Shown: one piece after another, positions 12,717 through 24,274 of the stretch
How positions within the stretch are numbered: position 1 is the first letter of the stretch
Layout: each line of letters starts with the position of its first letter
Source: Sinomonas sp. ASV322
GTDB lineage: Bacteria; Actinomycetota; Actinomycetes; Actinomycetales; Micrococcaceae
NCBI RefSeq assembly: GCF_030908245.1
Contig: NZ_JAVFJJ010000001.1
Span: 479,565-543,564 of the forward strand
Length of the DNA: 64,000 bases
Direction: 5' to 3'
Notes under the pieces: generated by a model
What the model saw: the letters and a program-made list of their open reading frames with translations, nothing else
Told to the model about the DNA's origin: nothing
Database searches by the model: none
Made by a program: the position numbers and the translations under genes

Positions 12717-13954
12717 TACTTCGCTTCCTCGCTCTGAGAGGTCTTCTGGCTCTGACCGTCGCGCTCGGTGCCCGCCGAGCGCTGGCTTTCCATGAGGTCG
12801 ATGAACCGATCGAACAGGTACGCGGCATCGTGGGGTCCGGCCGCGGCCTCGGGGTGGTACTGGACCGAGAACGCCGGGATGTCGAGGCACGCAAGGCCTT
12901 CGACGACCTGGTCGTTGAGGCTCACGTGGCTCACCTCGACGCGTCCGTAGTGAGCCTCTGGCGCCGAGGTCGGTCCGTCCAGCGGAGCATCGACCGCGAA
13001 GCCGTGGTTCTGGCTCGTGATCTCGACCTTGCCCGTCCGGCGATCCATGACCGGCTGGTTGATGCCGCGGTGGCCGTAGCGGAGCTTGTACGTTCCGAAG
13101 CCGAGGGCCCGTCCGAGGATCTGGTTGCCGAAGCAGATGCCGAAATACGGGATCTTCTCGTCGAGCACAGAGCGGAGCAGGCTTACCTGGGCGTCGGCCG
13201 TGGCCGGGTCGCCCGGGCCATTCGACATGAAGAAGCCGTCCGGGTTGACGGCCTTGACGTCGTCGAGTGTTGACGTGGCCGGGAGGACGTGCACCCGGAC
13301 GCCGCGCTCGGCAAAGCGGTGGGGCGTCATGGCCTTGATGCCGAGGTCGATGGCCGCGATCGCGAAACGCGGTTCACCCTCCCATCCGTGGTCGCGGGGC
13401 TCGACGACGTAGGCCTCGTCGACGCTCACTTCTTCCGCGAGGCGCGATCCCTCCATGGGCGCGCTCGCGAGGACCTCGTCGACGAGCTCCTTGTCGGCCC
13501 TCTCCGCCGAAGGGCCAGAGAAGATCCCAGCCCGCATCGTGCGGTGCTCGCGGAGGTGGCGCGTGATGGCGCGCGTGTCGACTCCCTGGATGCCCACGAT
13601 GCCCTGACGGGCGAGTTCGTCGTCGAGGCTTCCTTCGGCGCGCCAGTTCGACGGACGACGCGCGGGGTCCCGCACCACGTAGCCGGCGACCCAGATGCGG
13701 CGCGATTCGGGGTCCTCCCCATTGACGCCCGTGTTGCCGATGTGGGGCGCCGTCTGGACAACGATCTGGCGGTCGTACGAGGGGTCAGTGAGCGTCTCCT
13801 GGTAGCCGGTCATCCCGGTGGCGAAGACTGCCTCGCCGAGCGTCGTGCCCATGGCGCCGTAGCTGCGCCCACGGAAGACGCGGCCGTCCTCGAGCACCAG
13901 CACGGCCGGCGTGTTCTTGTTCGGGACCGACTTTCCCAATTCAGTCACTTTCAC
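12716..13954 (-). CDS. carA: Carbamoyl-phosphate synthase small (glutaminase) subunit
   Basis: A 412-residue class I glutamine amidotransferase subunit that feeds ammonia to CarB. The N-terminal half has the CarA-specific [14 protein letters not shown]. The glutaminase triad is visible: Cys in [16 protein letters not shown] and His and Glu in [16 protein letters not shown] at 13954 is chosen because it forms a GTGA overlap with the preceding stop and has AGGA 6 bases upstream; GTG 13948 is a two-codon-shorter alternative. About 25 polar residues follow the catalytic domain at the C-terminus. Confidence 0.95.
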
Positions 13955-14484
13955 TCTTCTTCCTGGTCCTGCCGGCGCTCGGCGCCCCGCGGGCGCCCCA
14001 CGGCAATGAGGTCTTCGATCGCTGTCACGAGAGCATCCCTGTCGTCGGGGCGTCGGGTTCGGAAGCCCGTGTCGACGTCCTTCTCCCCGAGTCGCCAGCC
14101 GAGCACGACGAGTCCGCCCGGCTCGACGAACTTCCCCGCCATGCCGCTCTCGAGGCGCACGTCGGAGAGGTCCCCCGCGGGAACCCACAGCGGGCCCGAG
14201 CCCGACCTGTCGAACAGGACGCCGCCGTCGAACACGGCCGCGTCGGCCCGCGTCCGCAGGCCGAGCCCGTGCACGGCGAGCCGGTCGAGCCAGTCGCCGG
14301 CCGTCGTCGTCGTCACGTAGTGGCCCTCCGCCCGGAAGCGCTCGGCGCCCGGGTCGGCGGGGAACGGCGCGGGGGCCGGGACGTCGGCCTGCCGCCGCTT
14401 GCGGCCGCGCCAGCCCACCCAGAGGAGGGCGACCACGGCGACAGCGGCCGCGAGCATGACGAGCGCCGGAAGCACCCGCTCCAT
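13951..14484 (-). CDS. PH-like-domain membrane protein of the pyr operon
   Basis: A 177-residue protein of unknown function. Residues 5-25 form one hydrophobic segment ([21 protein letters not shown]) followed by GRKRRQ, so the bulk should face the cytosol. The remainder ([40 protein letters not shown]) has the beta-rich pattern of a bacterial PH-like domain. Both ends overlap neighbours: TGATG with pyrC and GTGA with carA, so it is made in step with the pyrimidine enzymes. A membrane-anchored protein embedded between pyrC and carA is a recurring arrangement in Actinobacteria; its role is not known to me. Confidence 0.75.
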   Translation of the reverse strand: MERVLPALVMLAAAVAVVALLWVGWRGRKRRQADVPAPAPFPADPGAERFRAEGHYVTTTTAGDWLDRLAVHGLGLRTRADAAVFDGGVLFDRSGSGPLWVPAGDLSDVRLESGMAGKFVEPGGLVVLGWRLGEKDVDTGFRTRRPDDRDALVTAIEDLIAVGRPRGAERRQDQEEE

Positions 14485-15821
14485 CAGCGCTCCTCGGCCG
14501 AGCCCGGGTACGGCTCGTTGAGCACGCCGTCGCGCACGGTCGGGTGGCCGCGGAAGAACGTTGCGACGACTCGGCCGGGCAGCTCGCGCCCGGCGAACGG
14601 CGAATTGCGGCCCTTCGTCGCCTGCGCGGCGGGGTCGACGGTCCACCGCGCCGCGGGGTCGACGAGCACGAGGTTCGCGGGCTCGCCCTGGGCGAGCGGC
14701 CGGCCCTGGTCCGCGACCCGGCCGATCCGCGCGGGGACCTCGGACATGGCCCGCGCGACGCCGCGCCAAGTGAGGAGGCCCGTTTCGACCATGGTGTGCT
14801 GGACGACGGACAGCGCGGTCTCGAGGCCCGTCATGCCCATCGCGGCCTGCGCCCATTCGCACTCCTTGTGCTCGCTCGGGTGCGGCGCGTGGTCGGTGCC
14901 GACGACGTCGATCGTGCCATCCGCAAGAGCCGCGCGCAGCGCCTCGACATCCTCTTGCGTGCGGAGTGGCGGGTTGACCTTGTAGACGGGGTCGTAGCTG
15001 CGCACGAGTTCGTCGGTGAGCCAGAGGTGATGTGGCGTCACCTCGGCCGTGACGTCGATGCCGCGCGACTTGGCCCAACGCACGATCTCGACCGAGCCTG
15101 CCGTCGAGACGTGGCACACGTGCAAGCGCGATCCGACGTGCTGGGCGAGCAGGACGTCTCGCGCGATGATGCTCTCCTCGGCGACGGCGGGCCAGCCGGG
15201 AAGGCCGAGGACGGCCGAGACGGCGCCCTCGTTCATCTGGGCGCCGGCCGTGAGGCGCGGCTCCTGTGCGTGCTGGGCCACGACGCCGTCGAACGCCTTG
15301 ACGTACTCGAGGGCGCGCCGCATGAGCACGGGATCGTGCACGCAGATGCCGTCGTCCGAGAACATGCGCACACGGGCCGCGGATCCAGCCATGGCGCCCA
15401 GCTCGGCCAGCTGCTCCCCGGCAAGTCCGACCGTCACCGCGCCCACCGGGCGGACGTCCACCCAGCCAGCGCGCCGGCCAAGGCTGTGGACCTGCTCGAC
15501 GACGCCGGCGGTGTCGGCCACCGGCGTGCTGTTGGCCATCGCGTGCACGGCCGTATAGCCGCCGAGCGCCGCGGCGCGGGATCCGGTCTCGACGGTCTCG
15601 GCGTCCTCGCGGCCCGGCTCGCGCAGATGAGTGTGCACGTCGACGAAGCCCGGGAGCGCGACGAGTCCTTCGGCGTCGATCACGGTGGCACCGTTCCCGT
15701 TCGCGAGCGAGCCAACCGCAGAAATCCGGCCGTTCTCGACGAGGATGTCAGCGCGCTCGTCGCCGTAGAGGGCCGCGCCGCGGAGGAGGTACGCGGGCGC
15801 AGCCTTGGTGTCATCGGTCAT
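14484..15821 (-). CDS. pyrC: Dihydroorotase
   Basis: A 445-residue amidohydrolase that cyclises carbamoyl aspartate to dihydroorotate. Metal ligands are present: HxH in [11 protein letters not shown], then CHVSTAGS and [11 protein letters not shown] with the catalytic Asp. This is the long dihydroorotase type also found as multidomain homologues. ATG 15821 overlaps the pyrB stop (ATGA); the open frame upstream is a pyrB shadow. Confidence 0.96.
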   Translation of the reverse strand: MTDDTKAAPAYLLRGAALYGDERADILVENGRISAVGSLANGNGATVIDAEGLVALPGFVDVHTHLREPGREDAETVETGSRAAALGGYTAVHAMANSTPVADTAGVVEQVHSLGRRAGWVDVRPVGAVTVGLAGEQLAELGAMAGSAARVRMFSDDGICVHDPVLMRRALEYVKAFDGVVAQHAQEPRLTAGAQMNEGAVSAVLGLPGWPAVAEESIIARDVLLAQHVGSRLHVCHVSTAGSVEIVRWAKSRGIDVTAEVTPHHLWLTDELVRSYDPVYKVNPPLRTQEDVEALRAALADGTIDVVGTDHAPHPSEHKECEWAQAAMGMTGLETALSVVQHTMVETGLLTWRGVARAMSEVPARIGRVADQGRPLAQGEPANLVLVDPAARWTVDPAAQATKGRNSPFAGRELPGRVVATFFRGHPTVRDGVLNEPYPGSAEER

Positions 15822-16789
15822 GAGGCAAACTCCTTCGCAGACATGAGCAGATAGAGGACGGCCATCCGCACAGAGACGCCGTTGGCGACCTGCCGGAGCA
15901 CCTGGGAGCGCTCCGAGTCGGCCGCGGCGGAGGAGATTTCGAGGCCGCGGACCATGGGCCCCGGGTGAAGGATCACGGTGTCCTTGAACTCGGGGGCCGC
16001 GAAGCGCGCGAACCGCTCGTCCCCGAGGCCCCACAGCCGGGAGTATTCGGCCGTCGAAGGGAAGTAGGAGGCGTTCATCCGTTCGGCCTGGACCCGCAGC
16101 ATCATGACGGCGTCCGGCGCGTCCGCGAGGGCCGCGTCGAGGTCGTAGCTCACATCGCATGGCCACTGTTCGACGCCGTAGGGCAGGAGCGTGGGCGGCG
16201 CCACGAGCGTGACCTTCGCGCCGAGAGTCGTGAGGAGCCACACGTTCGAGCGCGCGACGCGCGAGTGGAGGATGTCCCCCACGATGACGACGCGTGTGCC
16301 CGCGAGGTCCGCGCCCACCGAGTCGATGCCGGCGACCTGGGCGCGGTGGCGCCGGAGCGTGAAGGCGTCGAGGAGGGCCTGCGTGGGGTGTTCGTGGGTT
16401 CCGTCGCCCGCATTCACGACGGCGGCATCGATCCAGTCCGTCGTCGCGAGCCGGTGCGGCGCGCCGGACGCCGGGTGGCGGATGACGACGGCGTCCGCGC
16501 CAATCGCTTCGAGGGTCTGGGCCGTGTCCTTGAGCGACTCGCCCTTCGAGACCGACGAGCCCTTGGCGGCGAAGTTGATGACGTCCGCGGAGAGCCGCTT
16601 CGCGGCGGCCTCGAACGAGATGCGCGTGCGCGTCGAGTCCTCGAAGAAGAGGTTCACGACCGTCCGGCCGCGAAGCGCGGGGAGCTTCTTGACCTCGCGG
16701 TCGTTGACGGCTGCCATCTCCTCGGCGGTGTCGAGGATCTGGATGGCCTCGGCAGCCGTCAGGTCACGCGTCGAGAGAAGGTGCTTCAC
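15818..16789 (-). CDS. pyrB: Aspartate carbamoyltransferase catalytic subunit
   Basis: A 323-residue transcarbamoylase joining carbamoyl phosphate and aspartate. Carbamoyl-phosphate contacts lie in [31 protein letters not shown] is the middle motif and [12 protein letters not shown] the aspartate-domain signature. No regulatory subunit gene (pyrI) is present, as usual in Actinobacteria. GTG 16789 overlaps the pyrR stop by 4 bases (GTGA) and gives the family-like N-terminus [10 protein letters not shown]. Confidence 0.96.
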   Translation of the reverse strand: MKHLLSTRDLTAAEAIQILDTAEEMAAVNDREVKKLPALRGRTVVNLFFEDSTRTRISFEAAAKRLSADVINFAAKGSSVSKGESLKDTAQTLEAIGADAVVIRHPASGAPHRLATTDWIDAAVVNAGDGTHEHPTQALLDAFTLRRHRAQVAGIDSVGADLAGTRVVIVGDILHSRVARSNVWLLTTLGAKVTLVAPPTLLPYGVEQWPCDVSYDLDAALADAPDAVMMLRVQAERMNASYFPSTAEYSRLWGLGDERFARFAAPEFKDTVILHPGPMVRGLEISSAAADSERSQVLRQVANGVSVRMAVLYLLMSAKEFAS

Positions 16790-17457
16790 GGGCGGGCCTC
16801 CTTGCTCTCGGACGAGTCGGCAGCGGGTGGCTGCTGCGGTGCCTCGATCGCGACGTGGTCCTCGACGAAGTCCGTGCCCGGGGCGCCGTCGATCTCGGCG
16901 AGCCGCACGCGCACCTTCTCGGTGGCCGACGTCGGGAGGTTCTTGCCCACGTGGTCCGCGCGGATCGGCAGCTCGCGGTGGCCGCGATCGACGAGGACGG
17001 CGAGACGCACGATCCGGGGGCGGCCGAGATCGACGAGGGCGTCGAGGGCGGCGCGGATGGTGCGGCCAGAGTAGAGGACATCGTCGACGAGGACGACGAC
17101 CTTGTTGTCGATTCCCTGCGGCGGAAGCTTCGTGCGCGCGGGCGGCCGGGTGGGCTGGCGCGAGAGGTCGTCGCGGAACATCGTGATGTCGAGCTGGCCG
17201 ATGATCTGTTCGGCGTCGACGCTGGGATCGGCGATCGCGAGCTTGTGCGCGAGCCGCACGGCAAGCGGATACCCGCGGCGCGGAATCCCGAGGAGCACGA
17301 GGTCTTGCGGGCCCTTGTTGGCCTCGAGGATCTCGTGCGCAATGCGCGTGAGGGCGCGGTCGATGTCCGCAGCGCTCAGGACGACGCGGCCGAGCGGCGC
17401 GGCGTGCGCCGAGGCAACGGTCCCGGAAGCTCCCTCGTCTGCGGTGGCTTGGGCCAT
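16786..17457 (-). CDS. pyrR: PyrR: RNA-binding regulator and uracil phosphoribosyltransferase
   Basis: A 223-residue PRTase-fold protein. The PRPP-binding loop [21 protein letters not shown] and the [14 protein letters not shown] segment identify PyrR. It binds pyr mRNA when UMP or UTP is high and has a weak uracil phosphoribosyltransferase activity. Both ends carry non-conserved extensions (about 20 residues N-terminal, 35 C-terminal). ATG 17457 is preferred over an upstream GTG at 17481 because AAGGGGA precedes it at good spacing. A PyrR recognition loop lies just upstream, so the gene should control its own operon. Confidence 0.94.
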   Translation of the reverse strand: MAQATADEGASGTVASAHAAPLGRVVLSAADIDRALTRIAHEILEANKGPQDLVLLGIPRRGYPLAVRLAHKLAIADPSVDAEQIIGQLDITMFRDDLSRQPTRPPARTKLPPQGIDNKVVVLVDDVLYSGRTIRAALDALVDLGRPRIVRLAVLVDRGHRELPIRADHVGKNLPTSATEKVRVRLAEIDGAPGTDFVEDHVAIEAPQQPPAADSSESKEARP

Positions 17458-17470
17458 GGCAGATCCCCTT

Positions 17471-17488
17471 CCCCGCCTCACAGGACGG
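17471..17488 (-). promoter_or_regulatory. Candidate PyrR-binding element in the pyrR leader
   Basis: The minus strand reads CCGTCCTGTGAGGCGGGG, which contains TCCNGNGAGGC, the conserved core of PyrR-binding RNA loops (ARUCCNGNGAGGYU). CCG and CGG flank the core and can start a stem. It sits 14 bases before the pyrR ATG and abuts the AAGGGGA ribosome-binding region at 17463-17469. In mycobacteria PyrR represses by blocking translation at such a site; the position here fits that rather than an attenuator, since no terminator follows. Confidence 0.65.
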
Positions 17489-17590
17489 AATTAAAAGGTT
17501 GAAACGGCTGAACCGCATTCCAAACTATCACAGCGCGCGGGCGCTGTTCCCGGCCCCGGTCATGTCGGAGGCGGCGGTTAGCCTTGACTC

Positions 17591-18772
17591 ATGTCGAGCA
17601 ACGCTCCGTGGCCCCCGCCGCCCTCGGGACAGCGCCCTGGCCTCCCGGCGCAGGCGGTCTGGAACGTGCCCGTTCCTCCGCGCAGGCGGCGTGAGTCTCC
17701 CGGCATCACGGCGCTCCTCCTCGTCGGCGGCGTGCTCGTTCTCGCGGGGCTCGCCCTCGTCGTCCCGTTCCTGCTCTCGTCGACGGGCAGCGCGGGCTTC
17801 GTGATCGGCTTCGTGCTCTCCCTCGTCCCTCTCGCCGTCGTGCTCGGCACGGTCGCGATCGTGGACAGGTGGGAGCCGGAGCCCAAGCGGCTCCTCGGTT
17901 TTGCGCTCGCATGGGGAGCAGTCCTCTCGATCGCGACGACCACGCTCGTCCAGCCCGCGTTCCTCGCGATGTTCGGGCCGCAGGGAGCGGGCAGGGACAC
18001 GACGCGCTTATTCCTTGCGACCGTTGAGGCCCCCTTCCTCGAGGAGATCTCGAAGGGCCTGGGTCTCCTCGTGCTCTTCTTCGTCGCGCGCAAGTATTTC
18101 GACGGCCCCATCGACGGCGTCGTCTACGGCATGACGATCGCCGCCGGATTCGCCTTCACCGAGAACATCCTCTACTTCGGGCGGGCGTTCGACGCGGGAG
18201 AAGGGTCGACGGCGGGCCTCGCCGTCGTCTTCATCCTCCGCGGGATCTTCTCGCCGTTCGCGCACGCGATGTTTACCGGAACCCTCGGCGCTGTCATGGG
18301 ATTCGCCGCGCGCCGCTGGAACGCGGCCCTCGGCGTCGCGGCCTTCGTCGTGGGCCTCGTCCCGGCCATGCTCCTGCATCGCCTCTGGAACAGTTCGGGG
18401 GACCGATTCTTCCTCGTCTACGCGGCCGTCGAAGTTCCCCTGTTCGGGGTCGCGATCGCGTGCGTCTATCTGCTGCGACGGGCCGACGCGCGGCTCACTC
18501 ATCGCCGGCTCGCCGAATACGCTGCCGCCGGGTGGTTCACCCCGCTCGAAGTGGACATGCTCGCGACGCCGCGCGGACGGAGTGCAGGGCTCCGCTGGGC
18601 GATCTCGCGCGGGCGCGGCGAGGCGATGCGGCAGTTCATCCGCGTCGCAACCGATCTCGCGTACACGCGTCAACGCGCCGTGAGCGGACGTGACGTGAGG
18701 GGGTATGTGCGCGCCGAGGAGGAGCTCCTGCGCGAAGCGGGCCGGCTCAGGGAAGCCGTGGTGGCTCCCTGA
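17591..18772 (+). CDS. PrsW-type intramembrane metalloprotease
   Basis: A 393-residue polytopic membrane protein. A Pro-rich cytosolic N-terminus of about 35 residues precedes roughly eight hydrophobic segments. The three PrsW motifs are visible: EAPFLEEISKGLGLL with the paired Glu, GFAFTENILYFG, and SPFAHAMFTG, which together supply the predicted metal-binding Glu and His residues. A soluble tail of about 90 residues follows. In Bacillus PrsW cleaves an anti-sigma factor; the substrate here is unknown. It is transcribed divergently from pyrR, alone, and converges on nusB. Confidence 0.86.
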   Translation: MSSNAPWPPPPSGQRPGLPAQAVWNVPVPPRRRRESPGITALLLVGGVLVLAGLALVVPFLLSSTGSAGFVIGFVLSLVPLAVVLGTVAIVDRWEPEPKRLLGFALAWGAVLSIATTTLVQPAFLAMFGPQGAGRDTTRLFLATVEAPFLEEISKGLGLLVLFFVARKYFDGPIDGVVYGMTIAAGFAFTENILYFGRAFDAGEGSTAGLAVVFILRGIFSPFAHAMFTGTLGAVMGFAARRWNAALGVAAFVVGLVPAMLLHRLWNSSGDRFFLVYAAVEVPLFGVAIACVYLLRRADARLTHRRLAEYAAAGWFTPLEVDMLATPRGRSAGLRWAISRGRGEAMRQFIRVATDLAYTRQRAVSGRDVRGYVRAEEELLREAGRLREAVVAP

Positions 18773-18780
18773 ACCGGCCC
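18739..18780. terminator. Long hairpin overlapping the prsW 3' end
   Basis: GGGCCGGCTCAGGGAAGCC (18739-18757) can pair with GGCTCCCTGAACCGGCCC (18763-18780) across a GTGGT loop, with one mismatch and one bulged A. The hairpin includes the last 11 codons of prsW and its stop. Since nusB ends at 18806 on the other strand, it can serve as a bidirectional terminator for the converging transcripts. Confidence 0.65.
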
Positions 18781-18805
18781 GCGAGGCAGGAATCTCGGCT
18801 CAGCG

Positions 18806-19216
18806 TCAGGCGAGCAGCGTCGGCTTGAGCGTCTGCAAGGTGCCGAGCAGGCCATTGACGAAGTTCGGCGAATCGTCCGTCGACATGGTGCGTGCCAGCG
18901 CGACGGCTTCGCTCACGGCGACGCCGTCGGGGACGTCGTCGTTGTAGAGCAGCTCCCACGTTCCGATCCGCAGGATGATGCGGTCGACGGCGGGCATCCG
19001 GTCGAGCGTCCACCCGCGCGCGTAGGTGCTGAGGATCTCGTCGATCTGGGCCTGCTTTGAGACCACTCCGGCGACGATCTCCTCCGTGTACGGGTTGATC
19101 TGCTGTTCCGTCTTCTCAAGGCGCCGCTGGATGACATCGAAGGGGGCAGCCCCTCGCTGCTCAGCCTCGAAGAGGATATCGAGGGCCCGACTCCGGGCCT
19201 TGCCGCGGGCGCTCAC
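18806..19216 (-). CDS. nusB: Transcription antitermination factor NusB
   Basis: A 136-residue all-helical protein that, with NusE (S10), binds boxA RNA in rRNA leaders and prevents premature termination. The N-terminal ARGKARSRALDILFEAEQRG and the C-terminal VNGLLGTLQ are family hallmarks. The GTG at 19216 shares one base with the efp stop (TAGTG), so the two are coupled. Confidence 0.95.
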   Translation of the reverse strand: MSARGKARSRALDILFEAEQRGAAPFDVIQRRLEKTEQQINPYTEEIVAGVVSKQAQIDEILSTYARGWTLDRMPAVDRIILRIGTWELLYNDDVPDGVAVSEAVALARTMSTDDSPNFVNGLLGTLQTLKPTLLA

Positions 19217-19779
19217 TAGTCGTTGACACGTCCCAGGTAGCTGCCGTCACGGGTGTCGACCTTGACCTTGGTCCCGTTCTCGACGAAGAGCGGCACCTGA
19301 ATCTCATAGCCGGTCTCGAGCGTCGCGGGCTTGGTGCCTGCGGACGAGCGGTCGCCCTGGAGGCCGGGCTCCGTGTAGGTGATCTCGAGCACAACGCTCG
19401 GCGGGAGCTCAATGTAGAGGGCCTCGCCGTTGTGGAGCGCGATGAGCACCGTCTGGTTCTCGAGCATGAAGTTCGCGGCGTCGCCGACTGCCTCTGCCGA
19501 GAGGTGGATCTGGTCGTAGTCCGCCGTGTCCATGAACACGAAGTCGGCGCCGTCCTTGTAGAGGTACTGGTAGTCGCGGCGATCGACGGTGGCAGTGTCG
19601 ATCTTGGCACCCGCGTTGAACGTGCGGTCCACGACCTTGCCCGACGTCACGTTGCGCAGTTTCGTGCGGACGAAAGCGCCGCCCTTGCCCGGCTTGACGT
19701 GCTGGAACTCGATGACGTTCCACAGCTGGCCGTCAATGCTCAGAACCGTGCCGTTCTTGATGTCGTTGGTGCTAGCCAC
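19216..19779 (-). CDS. efp: Translation elongation factor P
   Basis: A 187-residue EF-P that rescues ribosomes stalled on polyproline. Three beta-barrel domains fit the length. The tip loop is VKPGKGGAF with Lys32; the actinobacterial loop is thought to work without the beta-lysyl modification, and no modifying genes are nearby. The GTG at 19779 has GAGGGA upstream and starts [10 protein letters not shown], which is family-like; the open frame extends to 19830 without support. Confidence 0.96.
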   Translation of the reverse strand: MASTNDIKNGTVLSIDGQLWNVIEFQHVKPGKGGAFVRTKLRNVTSGKVVDRTFNAGAKIDTATVDRRDYQYLYKDGADFVFMDTADYDQIHLSAEAVGDAANFMLENQTVLIALHNGEALYIELPPSVVLEITYTEPGLQGDRSSAGTKPATLETGYEIQVPLFVENGTKVKVDTRDGSYLGRVND

Positions 19780-19849
19780 GAATCCCTCTCTTCTTACGTG
19801 TCGCGGTGCCGGCACCGGAAATGGGGGCACGCGCGGAAATCCGGGGACT

Positions 19850-19855
19850 ATTCTA
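19850..19855 (-). promoter_or_regulatory. Possible -10 element of efp-nusB
   Basis: TAGAAT on the minus strand lies about 70 bases before the efp GTG, in the gap downstream of the TPR-like gene. No good -35 hexamer is seen at 17-18 bases. Confidence 0.35.
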
Positions 19856-19911
19856 CCCGTGCCGCGAACTCGCTCGGCCCACGTGATGTCCCCGTGCGGT
19901 CTGGGGCCGGA

Positions 19912-22142
<2,231 letters not shown>

Positions 22143-22146
<4 letters not shown>

Positions 22147-23342
22147 CGGGCAACCGAGTCCAACGAGGCCGGAATGCTGTCGATGAACGCGACGAGGTTG
22201 CGCTTGGTCTCCTCGACGGAATCGCCGCCGAACTTCTCGAGCACGGCCTGGGCGAGCACGAGCGCGACCATTGCCTCGGCGACGACGCCGGCGGCCGGCA
22301 CCGCGCACACGTCCGAGCGCTGGTGGTGGGCCTTCGCGAGCTCTCCCGTCGCGATGTCGATCGTGCCGAGCGCGCGCGGGACGGTCGCGATGGGCTTCAT
22401 GGCGGCTCGGACACGCAGGACGTCGCCGATGCTCATGCCGCCTTCGATGCCGCCCGCGCGGTTGGTCGAGCGAACGATTTTCCCGGATTCGTCGCGCACG
22501 ATCTCGTCATGGGCCAGCGAGCCCCTCCGAGCGGCGGTGCGGAAGCCATCGCCGACCTCGACTCCCTTGATCGCCTGGATGCCCATGAGCGCGCCCGCGA
22601 GCCGCGCGTCGAGGCGGCGATCCCAGTGCACGTAGCTGCCGAGCCCGGGCGGCAGCCCGTACGCAAGCACCTCGACGACGCCGCCGAGCGTCTCGCCTTC
22701 CTTATGCGCCGCGTCGACCTCGGCGACCATCTCCGCCGAGGTCTCGGCGTGGAAGCAGCGCAGCGGATCCTCGTCGAGAAGGTCGACGTCGGAGGGCAAC
22801 GGGAGCGGGGCGTCCTCGGGAACGGCGACTCCCGCGATCTGGGTCGTATGGCTCACGAGCTCGATGCCGAGCTGGCGCAGGAAGTTCGAGGCGACCGCGC
22901 CGAGGGCAACGCGTGCGGCCGTCTCGCGCGCGGAGGCGCGTTCGAGGACAGGGCGTGCGTCGTCGAAGCCATACTTCTGCATGCCCGTGAAATCGGCATG
23001 GCCCGGCCGCGGCCGGGTGAGCGGAGCGTTGCGTGCGAGGCCGTCGAGCTCGGCAGCATCGACCGGATCCGCGGACATGACCTGCTCCCACTTGGGCCAC
23101 TCCGTGTTGCCGACCTGGATCGCGACCGGACCGCCCTGCGTGAGGCCGTGCCGGACACCTCCGACGAGCGTGACCTCGTCCTGCTCGAACTTCATCCGGG
23201 CGCCGCGGCCGTATCCGAGGCGACGCCGCGCGAGGGCGCGGCGAACATCCTCGCTCACGAGCTCAACGCCTGCGGGAAGCCCCTCGACGATTCCTACGAG
23301 TGCCGGACCATGCGACTCCCCGGCGGTCAACCAACGCAACAT
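22143..23342 (-). CDS. aroC: Chorismate synthase
   Basis: A 399-residue FMN-dependent lyase forming chorismate from EPSP. The start [18 protein letters not shown] holds the first signature, [15 protein letters not shown] and [15 protein letters not shown] follow. ATG 23342 is chosen over ATG 23351 because the AGGATGG ribosome-binding sequence fits only the former and it gives the conserved N-terminus. It is the first of the overlapping aroC-aroK-aroB-TPR set and follows aroE by 26 bases. Confidence 0.96.
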
Positions 23343-23368
23343 GCCATCCATCCTGCCATGGGGGCGAG

Positions 23369-24274
23369 CTACCGCGTGCGTCGCGGAAGGCCCACTGAGT
23401 CACACATCACATCTATGACTTCGCGCGTGCGCGCGTCGTCCCGTCCGGTGAAGAGGACGATCTGCTCGACCGCCTGGTACACGAGCATCTCGAGGCCGTG
23501 CAGTACACGCCCGCCGCGCTCCTCCCAAGCAAGCGAGACCTTGCTCGGCCACGGATCATAGGCGACGTCGAGCAAGACGCCCCGATGCGCAACGCCCTCA
23601 GGCGCGGCGCCGCCGTCGTCCGTTCTCGGAAGGGCCGACAATTCGTCGGCGAGCCCGTCGGCGGCGCGCGGGGGCAGCGTGCTCACGGCGACGTCCGCCT
23701 CCTCGAGGGCCTCGGCACCGCCGGCGAATCCCTCGAGGGCTGCGTCTAGGCCAAGCCTTTCGGCTAAGCCTGCGGCTTCCCCGGCGCGCTCCGGATTGCG
23801 CACGAGAAAGCGCACCGACGTCGCGCCGAGCTCGGCGATTGCGGCAACAGCGGCAAGTGCGGTGTTGCCGGCACCGACGACGACCGGCCTCACCGCGCGC
23901 TCAACGCCGGCATGGCGGAACGCCTCGACGATGCCCGCAACGTCCGTGTTGTGGCCAACGAGCGCGGGGCGGCCCGACGGCGATGGCTCGAACACAACCG
24001 TGTTGAGGGCGCCGAGGCTCGCTGCGTGCCCGACGACCCGGTCGACATGCGCGACGAGCGCCGACTTGAGCGGCATGGTCACGGACAGGCCGCACCATCC
24101 CGCCTCGTCGCGAACCTTGCTGATGAAGTCGCCGAGCTGCTCGGGGACGAGATCGAACGAGCCGTAGTCGATGTCTTCGCCGAGTGCCGCGTAGGCAGCG
24201 CGATGAAGCGCGGGCGACCGCGAGTGGCCAATCGGATGGCCGAGGACGGCGGCCTGGCGCCGGGGAGCGGTCAC
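23369..24274 (-). CDS. aroE: Shikimate dehydrogenase-family protein
   Basis: A 301-residue oxidoreductase reducing 3-dehydroshikimate with [25 protein letters not shown] carries the substrate-binding Ser residues, [11 protein letters not shown] the catalytic Lys, NTDVAGI the paired Asp, and [16 protein letters not shown] the nucleotide loop. The loop lacks the usual GGAGGAA form, but the geometry is kept. GTG 24274 overlaps the mltG stop by 4 bases (GTGA). Its place beside aroC-aroK-aroB supports the shikimate role over quinate. Confidence 0.9.
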   Translation of the reverse strand: MTAPRRQAAVLGHPIGHSRSPALHRAAYAALGEDIDYGSFDLVPEQLGDFISKVRDEAGWCGLSVTMPLKSALVAHVDRVVGHAASLGALNTVVFEPSPSGRPALVGHNTDVAGIVEAFRHAGVERAVRPVVVGAGNTALAAVAAIAELGATSVRFLVRNPERAGEAAGLAERLGLDAALEGFAGGAEALEEADVAVSTLPPRAADGLADELSALPRTDDGGAAPEGVAHRGVLLDVAYDPWPSKVSLAWEERGGRVLHGLEMLVYQAVEQIVLFTGRDDARTREVIDVMCDSVGLPRRTR

